The notes under the pieces were generated by a model. The model was given only the letters and a program-made list of their open reading frames with translations. It had not been told where the DNA came from and did not search any database. A stretch of DNA of 64,000 nt, from positions 8,773,042-8,837,041 of the forward strand of contig NC_133496.1 of assembly GCF_025370935.1 (NCBI RefSeq), in the 5' to 3' direction. Shown here in pieces: positions 57,109 to 64,000 of this stretch. Every line of letters starts with the position of its first letter. The stretch's first letter is position 1. A program made the position numbers and the translations under genes. The DNA is from Choristoneura fumiferana. Its lineage: Eukaryota; Arthropoda; Insecta; Lepidoptera; Tortricidae.

Positions 57109-60100
57109 ATGTCTTTCCTAGTAAAACAATTCGGCAGGCGGGTTTGTATTTCATAATCTCACAATATCACATTATTGCGTCTTATGTTCATGCATAAATT
57201 AGGCTTTTCTCCTTCCAGGCGCTGCTGCCAGCAATTTCCGCTGTGAAAAAAGTTAATTTATCAACCAGTAAGTCAATTAACTATTCTTGTGTGTTGTTTA
57301 CACCATTTTATCTCGTATTTTGTTATATAACCTCTCAAGAACTGATTTATGCTTGGAGTTCATGTCATGTCCGTGGAAAAATACTCCCTACAGAGAGTTA
57401 AATTGTGAAAGTTCTTACAATCAGATATTACAAATCATTAAATAAATATCAAGGGACAATTGACACCAGTTGACCTAGTCCCAGATAAAGCAAAGCTTGT
57501 ACTGTAGGTACTAGGCAATGGATAAACATAATAATATTGATAAATACATACTTAAATACATATCAAACTCCCAAGACCCGAGAACAAATATTCATATTAT
57601 TCATACAAATATCTGCCCTGACCGGGGATTGAAGCCCGGGGGACCTCTTCGTAGTCAGGTTCTCTAACCTCTTGGCCATCTGGTCATCATTTGGTCATCA
57701 TTGAAGCTATTTCTTTCACACAAAGATCATTGGTATCAAAATCTGTGGAGTATTTGCCTATTACAACATAAAATAAAATTAAGAACTGAAATTTTAACAA
57801 AGCCTCATAGCACAAATAAGGAAAAAATCAGAAACCAATGATTTAGAATAAATAACTGTCTTAAATAGAAACACAGTGAAATACAAACTCATTTTTCTTG
57901 CTTTATTCTCCTGAGGTCCACCATTATTATAAATATTTGAAAAAATATATCAAAACAAAGAGAACCAAAAGAATTTCTACTTTATTATGTTGTCATAGGT
58001 CTGTGATTCCCTTGAACTTATTGCGTACATTCTATTGCACATTTGGGCCGCACAAGGATATTTGCACAGGCACAAAACAACTCTCAAGGTGATTTTCCAC
58101 CGGCGAGGCGAGACGAGAATTGAAATTTGTATGGCAGCGCCCGCGGCGACTACAAATTTCAATTCTCGTCTCGCCTCGCTGGTGGAAAATCACCATCAGT
58201 GCCCGAGTGTGACATGCACTAAGCCAGTTTTTAAGCCACAATGTATCTTCATTGCAGCCAGTGCAGTCTTAGCCCCAAAGGTCCAGAAGCCTGCTCCAGA
58301 TTTTGCTGCCACTGCGGTCGTTAACGGTGAATTCAACCAACTGAAGTTGTCTGATTTCAGCGGAAAATATGTTGTGCTCCTCTTTTACCCATTAGACTTG
58401 TAAGTATTTTCTTCAAATATATTTTAACCGGTTAACCCCTAGTATGCTTACCACACGGATCCGTGTCAAATATAAGGCTACTGTTTTGTTTTTATATGAG
58501 GGGTTAAAGGGCTTGTTTCACTACTCATTGGTAAATTATATATGTGACAGATGTGTGATGCCCTCTCTGTTAATTCAGACAAAAACGGAGGTGGAATCAC
58601 AGATATCTAAAATTTATCAATTCAATGACTGGTGAAACAGACACTAAGGGGCTGTTTTACCATCCATTGACTAGCGTTAACCGACGGTTAAATGTGATGC
58701 CGTCTCCGTCTATTCGAACAAAACAAATAGTGACAACATCACACCTAACTGCCAGTTAACACTAATCAATGGATGGGTAAACAGCCCCTAAATGTAAAAG
58801 TATTGGCACATTGTAATAAAATTTCATGTCTACATCTAATCAGGCTATGATAGGTCTTTATCAAGCTCTTATCTTTATTTGTCTATGAATAATCATTTGT
58901 CCAAGGTTCTAACATGGTTCAAATTAATAAAATGTTTTCATTGAGACCAAGGTAATCTCAATTGTTTACATCTTCATGTATAAAAATAAGATGTGACTAA
59001 TTGACTCATCAGTCGTCAACATCCAGCCCAAACTTTGACATTGAAAGCTTAAATGATGTTTATAAGGAATGGAGATGGATTCTTCAAAATGTTTACGCCA
59101 CATGGAATATGTCTAAGTCGTAATTTAGATATATTTGTTATGGGAACTGCAGACTGTGATTATCTTTAGTGGGATTCCGATATTTTGACCTAAGTAAGCA
59201 TGAACCATTAAAAAATAGCATAGTATAATGTTCAAATTTTTATTTGAAAATCAAACAACAAAAAAAATATTGAGAAAGTAAGAATACCTACAGTAGCACC
59301 ATTTATAGCTTTTTCTCCAAAACTGTTAAATTTTTATAATGACGATTTTAATGTAATGTTATTAGAGGTAAAGTGACAACAACATAATATTAGTATTTTT
59401 AATCTGTCGACGACACATAGATGTCGCTAGTGCTGCTGCTTAAGTAGCATAGCATAGTAGAAATAAGCAACCTGAGATATGTATGCATAGGAAAAGTTTG
59501 TGTCTATATTCCTGTCCAGCAGTGGTGTAGGGGTTATAGCACGCAGCACGGATTGCTGAGGACCTGGGTTCGATTCCCAGTGCTGGTCTCTTTTTCTGGT
59601 TTTTCTGTGCATCCATGTCTCAGTTTGTATTTTCGATAAACCAGATGATGTTGTGGTCACTTTTCTAAAAAAATACTTTTCTTTTCCAGCACTTTTGTCT
59701 GCCCTACTGAGCTAATAGCCTTCAGCGAAAAAGCTAAAGACTTCGCCGGCATCGGCTGCCAAGTTATTGGTGTGTCCACAGATTCTGAATTCAGCCATCT
59801 TGCCTGGATCAACACTCCAAGGAAGGTAATCATATTTACTAGTTTTTCCTACAATTTCATCCACTTATCTTGGTTAGACAAGATGACAATGAAGGAGGTT
59901 TCCGAGCATATCTGCAAGGTAGTTTAGGGTTGGATACAGCGGTCTGAGTGTGTCCAACCTACCAGGGCACAATTTTTACTCTTTTAGACTCCAAGTGCCG
60001 GAGGGTGTTGTGTTCTGTCGATTTAGGGAAGCAAAAATTAAAATACTTGAATACTTTTTCACCTTCTGCATATATTTTTATTATTATTTGTAATTGTTTG

Positions 60101-63100
60101 GTATTTATAGTATATTTATTTATAAATTTTACGGCGCATCGATATTAACTGCAGTATTGTAAACTTTCATTGATACATAAATAAATTGGTATCTGGAACA
60201 ACCAACTTTTTTACCCACATTAATCTGTCTGCGACATTTTTCAAACAATTGCAGATTTTTGTAAGTAAACATGTTTTTTCTGTAATTTAACAGATGGTGT
60301 ATATGAATACATGCCATCCTACGTAAGTTCAACCTATTAAACCGTGAAATATCTTGTTGGAAGTACGATTTTTTGGTAACGCCAGAGACAATTTTGGTAA
60401 CGCAGGAGACGCCCAAAGCGTCGGTAAAATAGTTGATTGGCCCATCTAAGTATATCAGAATTATTTGTGGTACAGTCATTAATTGCTGGTGTTTTGATTG
60501 CAGGATGGTGGTTTGGGGAAACTAGAGATTCCTCTTCTGTCCGACTACAGTAAAAAGATTTCGCAAGACTATGATGTCCTCCTTGAAGGAGGTTTCGCAC
60601 TCAGAGGTAATTACATACCTACCACCTTTATCTGAACCCTGTACTACTAATGGTAAAGTTTGAACTCCTCAACAGGTTGATGGCATGGACTTGAAACTTG
60701 GTACGGAAGTGTAGTTGCGCATGTATAATCAGAAAAAAAGCTAAAATTACTAAAAAAAACTTATTGAATAATTGTTACGAGCTATTATTTAGCTTGTCCT
60801 GTTGGTTTATTTATTTGGGTCATATCTTGGAAGCTAAATTTGAGGCTCGACGTTTGGCATAATTATGTCAATCTGGTGACAATACAATGATCTGGTAGTG
60901 ACATTCTGCTGGTCTAGCCAGGATCGTCGCCGCAGGAACTCCTCGGCGGTTCATGGCATAGTTATTACTTATATTATACAGGTCATAACACCATGGTTAC
61001 AGTCGCAGCAATGCAAGGGAACTGTAGTTTGGATAACAATGCAAGTGTTGCACCAAAAAATATAGTCAACAAAAAAAGCTTGAATCAAAAATGATTGTAT
61101 CATTTCAGGTCTTTTCGTGATCGACAGAAACGGCATACTGCGGCATATGTCGGTCAATGACTTGCCGGTCGGCAGGTCCGTGGACGAAACTCTGCGGATT
61201 GTGAAGGCTTTTCAGTTCGCCGACAAGCATGGAGAAGGTTAGATAAATGAAGTTTAAAGGCCCTGTTTAACTCGATTGTTCACTTGTAATGAGCATTTTT
61301 GCGAATGGTAGGTACATTATACCTAGTGCCATCCACGAAGACGCGTGATTTTCTCAAAATTAGACATTAATGACATTGTACTAAGAACCACGGCACGCGT
61401 CACCGTGAATGACTCTACCTATACAGGTAAACTCACAAAATAAACAGCTTTTTGCGAGCATTCAAGCGAAATAACGGTAAATTACTTCGAGCTTGTCCGT
61501 CGTAGCATCCGTCCGTCATCATCGTGAATAGTAAACTTTTTGACGAGCATTTCGCATGCTTAGTAATAAACGGTCTTAACTCAAAAATCGTGAATTTTGG
61601 CAAATCGAGCTTAATTAAAGTTTATTGATAAATGCTATTATTACAAAATGTAGCAAAATGTAGTGAAATAATAAAAAGAATAAATGTTGGATGGAGAGAT
61701 TAGATCGTTTCCCCAAACTCGTTAATTCCGCGTAGCGAACTTTCCATTCGCATTTTTCCCCACTCGTATTTCTACCCATTCACCTTTTTTTTATCATTCT
61801 CTTGCATTCCTATTCTCAAACATGCCTAACCGACATTTCGCACAATATTTTAATTTCTTACGCGATATTTTTCCCATACCAAAAGTTTCCCTGTCGTTAT
61901 TTTTTGCAATATTCTAATTTCTTACGCGATATTGTTCCCATACCAAAAGTTTCCCTGTCGTTATTTTTTGCAATATTTTAATTTCTTACGCGATATTGTT
62001 CCCATACCAAAAGTTTCCCTTCGTTATTTTTTGCAATATTCTAATTTCTTACGCGATATTGTTCCTATAAAACTTTATTCGCTGTAATTTTTCGTAACAC
62101 GTTTGTTTCTTACGTGATATGGTTTTATATACCAGTGTCTATGTTTGCAACAAATACATAAATATGAATATAAATATCTACTTTTAATAGTTTTTAACTG
62201 ATTGAGTAAATTGGCTATTAGGAAATCAGGACCCTGGTAAAATTCGCGAATAATAAAAAAACCTGATTGAGTAAATTCGCTATTAGGAAATCAGGACCCT
62301 GGTATAATTCGCGAATAATAAAAAAACTGACTGAGTAAATATGCAATTGAATAATTATGACTATTGGCAATATTTATGAATGATAAAAAAGTCAAATGGG
62401 TAGAAATTCGAGTGGGGAAAAATGCGAATGGAAATATTGCTACGCGGAATTAACGAGTTTGGGGAAACGATCTAATCTCTCATTTTGCGTTTGATTTTGT
62501 GCTCAAAAGAAGTAAATTCAAATATGCTTTTATTTGCTTAAAAGTTGTTCAAAATACTCATGTTTTCCTTATTGCAATAACGATCTATCTCCAAATGGCT
62601 CACGAAAGCGTCGTCTTTCTCGCAAGTCAGTCGGAACATGACTGATGTTAGCTAAAAAACCAATCATGAAGTTAGCTGCTTTAGCACCAAATTAAATTTG
62701 CAATTTTGTTGAAAGTAAAACGCACCAAGTCGTGCTATCTCTTTATAATACCCGATTTAGGCTGGTTTAGGAAAGGGAGCCGATAGTGCTGTCAGATATA
62801 AGCCGTTTTAGTACAATAACTAATTTTACGCCAATTTTGAGTGAGGCCCGGTTATTACTAAACATGCGATTTACTAGAGGGTGCGTTTCCTAGATTGAAC
62901 GTGTAAAAATGCTCATATCAATGCTTGGCTCTGTTAGCTGTTCAGTTCGATAAAGTCTCAAGTTTATCATCTCAGCACCTTAAATCTTAATGGAACATAC
63001 AAACTATTAAATTAAATTCGAAAATTTTACTTCCCTATTTAGTGTATTTGTCCTTACCGTTTCCCGTTACGAACTGTTTTCCTTGATTTAACTAAATTTA

Positions 63101-63715
63101 AAAATTCTTTCACAACTCGATTTGTCAAACAATATTTTATTAATACGGTATTTGACAACTCCTGATTTTGCCATATCTTAATATTATTATGAAAATATAG
63201 ATATACAGATAGTGTTTAGCGAAGAGAAAATTTAAATCGGTTGAAAATTGGATTTATAGTGGTTTTTTGAAAAATCTATATACCTGTCTCTTTCTCAAAC
63301 GCTTTTCTCTATGCAGCAAGTATGGCGGTACTGGCTTGTGACGTCACATGCCAGTATGTCTTTCTTTGTCTAATCTTGAATTTCAAACCTTTATAACTTT
63401 GTTATTTGTAAAGGTAGCCTAAAAATTGTTTTTCTATTCGATAACAGGCATTGTGTAGTTTTAATTTATAAAACATATACAAAATAGTCAAATACCGTAT
63501 TATAACAAAAACATCAACAGTTTTACTCTAATAACATTTCATTATTTTCATTAGAGGAGTGATGTCATCAAAATACAAACGCTGTATGAATTTTAAAACA
63601 TCTTACCTGTTTCTTCTTTGCAGTTTGTCCCGCAAACTGGAATCCAGACACCAACAGTGCTACAATCAAACCGAGCCCTCGAGAGAGCAAGGAGTTTTTT
63701 CAGAAGGCCAACTAA
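57109..63715 (+). CDS. Prx3: Mitochondrial thioredoxin-dependent peroxide reductase (peroxiredoxin 3), 7 exons
   Basis: Typical 2-Cys peroxiredoxin that reduces H2O2 and organic peroxides in the mitochondrial matrix using thioredoxin 2. Coding exons by eye: 57109-57141, 57219-57267, 58258-58399, 59690-59825, 60504-60606, 61109-61237, 63624-63715. All six introns are GT-AG, phases agree, and the total is 684 nt (227 residues plus TAA), the usual Prx3 length. Residues 1-33 are rich in K/R/S/A with no acidic residue, as in a mitochondrial presequence. The AhpC/TSA fold follows: active site P72, T76, peroxidatic C79 (FVCPTE), R154 (LRGLF), GGLG at 122-125, the NDLPVGRS segment, and resolving C199 (EVCPANW). 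GGLG and a C-terminal aromatic pair mark the eukaryotic hyperoxidation-sensitive class, but the pair here is F222-F223 rather than YF. The start is the first ATG giving the leader and fits the short first exon. Cytosolic Prx1/2 is unlikely because of the leader and the Prx3-like GEVCPANW end. Confidence 0.96.
57439..57688 (-). mobile_element. SINE family A in Prx3 intron 2
   Basis: Full-length inverse copy: CTTGGCCATCTGGTCATC head on the right, box B region GGGGATTGAAGCCCGGGG, tail AAATAAATATCAAGGGACAA. It opposes the gene's orientation. Confidence 0.85.
58087..58195. mobile_element. MITE, GGTGRTTTTCCACCGG family, in Prx3 intron 2
   Basis: A 109-bp palindrome with the same termini as the 17935-18092 element and a shorter core. 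TCA is present on both sides (58084-58086 and 58196-58198), giving a 3-bp TNA duplication. It ends about 60 bp before the exon 3 acceptor. Confidence 0.85.
58509..58644. mobile_element. Older diverged sibling of the GGGGCTGTTTCACC MITE, abutting 58648
   Basis: Ends GGGCTTGTTTCAC and GTGAAACAG, with the interior alignable to the family through GTGTGATGCC and AATCACA. It stops at the TAA that starts the next copy, so two generations of one family lie side by side in intron 3. Confidence 0.7.
58648..58788. mobile_element. MITE, GGGGCTGTTTCACC family, in Prx3 intron 3
   Basis: A 141-bp palindrome with ends GGGGCTGTTT and AAACAGCCCC, flanked on both sides by TAA (58645-58647, 58789-58791). Complete element with a visible 3-bp target duplication. 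Confidence 0.9.
59415..59650 (+). mobile_element. tRNA-derived SINE, family C, in Prx3 intron 3
   Basis: GGTGTAGGGGTTATAGCACG (box A-like) and CCTGGGTTCGATTCCCAG (box B), then TTTTTCTGTGCATCCATGTC. The upstream GATGTCGCTAGTGC segment is shared with the inverse copy at 50664-50890. It lies about 40 bp before exon 4. Confidence 0.8.
60221..60446 (-). repeat. Dispersed 230-bp repeat, copy 2, Prx3 intron 4
   Basis: Nearly the same sequence as 49487-49713; the minus-strand frame (VTKKSYFQQDISRFNRLNLR in both) is open. It ends about 57 bp before exon 5. Confidence 0.8.
60868..61098 (+). repeat. Same repeat in Prx3 intron 5, reaching the exon 6 acceptor
   Basis: GTGACAATACAATGATCTGG, CATTCTGCTGGTCTAGCCAG, TAGTCAACAAAAAAAGCTTG, AATCAAAAATG. 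It ends about 10 bp before the acceptor at 61107-61108. Confidence 0.6.
61270..61565 (-). repeat. Dispersed repeat GCGAGCATTCAAGCGAAA, interrupted
   Basis: CACTTGTAATGAGCATTTTT, CTCACAAAATAAACAGC, GCGAGCATTCAAGCGAAATA, TTTTTGACGAGCATTTCGCA match the inverse of 45950-46195. The 61322 element lies inside. Confidence 0.65.
61322..61434 (+). mobile_element. Short element GTGCCATCCACGAAGACGCG family, Prx3 intron 6
   Basis: AGTGCCATCCACGAAGACGC through CACCGTGAATGACTCTACCT. It interrupts a copy of the GCGAGCATTCAAGCGAAA repeat. Confidence 0.7.
61836..62110 (+). repeat. 64-bp tandem array, about 3.5 units
   Basis: CGCGATAT starts at 61861, 61925, 61989 and 62052. Units contain CCCATACCAAAAGTTTCCCT and TTTTTTGCAATATT. 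The second and third units are almost identical; the last one degrades. Confidence 0.9.
62192..62391 (+). repeat. 64-65-bp tandem array, 3 units
   Basis: CTGATTGAGTAAA starts at 62198 and 62263, CTGACTGAG at 62327. Units contain TATTAGGAAATCAGGACCCT and TTCGCGAATAATAAAAAAAC; the third is diverged. Confidence 0.85.
62482..63623 (+). other. 3' part of Prx3 intron 6
   Basis: No repeat or frame recognised. Ends with the pyrimidine tract TGTTTCTTCTTTGCAG. Confidence 0.6.
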
Positions 63716-63733
63716 AATCCAAAAAAAACTGCG

Positions 63734-63876
63734 CCTGGGCCTATAACACGAAGTGCAGAATTCGAACTTCGTATGTTGCCGTCCCGCTGACGCTTAAATA
63801 TATTATTTAATACGAGAGTGAGAGGGACGGTAGGTACGACATGAACTTCGATTTTCGAATTTCGTAGTCCCCTGCG
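63734..63876. mobile_element. Diverged MITE of the GCAGGGCTACTACGAAACTC family, after the Prx3 stop
   Basis: Inverted arms with GAATTCGAACTTCGTA on the left and ATGAACTTCG...TTTCGTAGTCCCCTGC on the right, and the core TATTTAATACGAGAGTGAGAG. It begins about 20 bp after the stop and should lie in the 3' UTR. Confidence 0.8.
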
Positions 63877-63919
63877 TGTCACCCACAAATGCGAGGCATT
63901 TATTTATGTGTCCTAACAC

Positions 63920-64000
63920 AGAACTAAAAGAATTTCCTTGCTCACCCGCGACCTTACGATAGCTAAGCTTATGCAAAATATGCGTGTTCATGCAGTTCCT
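63920..64000. mobile_element. Partial copy of the AACTAAAAGAATTTC palindrome, cut by window end
   Basis: GAACTAAAAGAATTTCCTTG then CTCACCCGCGACCT. The right arm is not seen before 64000. Confidence 0.55.

Larger units (their letters stand above)
61694..62481. mobile_element. Inverted-repeat (foldback-like) element with internal tandem arrays, Prx3 intron 6
   Basis: Inverted arms of about 105 bp (61694-61799, 62378-62481; GAGAGATTAGATCGTTTCCC, CTCGTTAATTCCGCGTAGC, CATTCGCATTTTTCCCCACTCG) differ at only a few positions. Inside are a 64-bp array near the left arm and a 64-65-bp array near the right arm. No coding frame. No target duplication longer than AT is evident. Related to no other copy in the window. 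Confidence 0.8.
63716..64000 (+). other. Prx3 3' UTR region, no canonical poly(A) signal before window end
   Basis: After the TAA there are about 20 bp before a MITE relic begins. I find no AATAAA or ATTAAA up to 64000; the closest word is AATATA in the MITE interior near 63797. The cleavage site is therefore either non-canonical, in the MITE, or beyond the window. Confidence 0.4.

Noticed and set aside
58035..58403. 122-codon frame overlapping Prx3 exon 3 as an alternative start
   Set aside because: Its 5' part is MITE and intron sequence; the spliced leader from exons 1-2 gives a proper mitochondrial presequence.
61836..62391. CRISPR-like regularly spaced repeats
   Set aside because: Units are contiguous 64-bp tandem repeats without unique spacers, inside a eukaryotic intron.

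Overview
The window reads as intergenic and intronic DNA from a moth or butterfly (Lepidoptera). It is AT-rich and eukaryotic (spliced gene, GT-AG introns) and packed with short transposable-element relics of types common in lepidopteran genomes: tRNA-headed SINEs, LINE 3' ends with (GAT)n tails, and many small palindromic MITEs. I assigned the order from general familiarity with these repeats and from the gene's protein, not from a search. Two assembly gaps (100 N at 5626-5725, 173 N at 9274-9446) interrupt the sequence.

Only one intact protein-coding gene is convincing: a seven-exon mitochondrial 2-Cys peroxiredoxin (Prx3) on the plus strand, 57109-63715, encoding 227 residues with a basic leader, the peroxidatic Cys79 in FVCPTE and the resolving Cys199 in VCP. 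All introns are GT-AG and all exon phases join without a break. Its six introns carry SINEs, MITEs and an unusual 788-bp inverted-repeat element with internal 64-bp tandem arrays.

Layout. 1-8.1 kb: mostly unique AT-rich DNA with fragments of dispersed repeats. 8.1-9.3 kb: a broken reverse transcriptase/RNase H reading frame of DIRS-like type, cut by the second gap. 9.4-30 kb: dispersed repeats, SINEs and MITEs, including a MITE inserted in another MITE with a recognisable 3-bp target duplication (17.9-18.2 kb), a TTAA-flanked palindrome (21.2 kb), a hAT-like MITE (27.9 kb) and a compound cluster of a GAGGGCTATCG-ended family (28.5-29.8 kb). 30-41 kb: two TA-flanked palindromic MITEs, two further palindromic elements, a (CA)n microsatellite and more copies of the same families. 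41.6-43.8 kb and 44.7-48.2 kb: two very large inverted repeats with arms of about 0.5 and 1 kb. 48-57 kb: SINEs, three related MITEs and copies of long dispersed elements. 57-63.7 kb: Prx3.

The 56 kb upstream of Prx3 holds no gene I can support. No operon, CRISPR array, true tRNA gene or rRNA gene is visible. I do not see a new multi-gene system. The most unusual structures are the 61.7-62.5 kb element, the two giant palindromes, and the bracketing of Prx3 by two copies of one MITE family, one within about 160 bp of the start codon and one about 20 bp after the stop.
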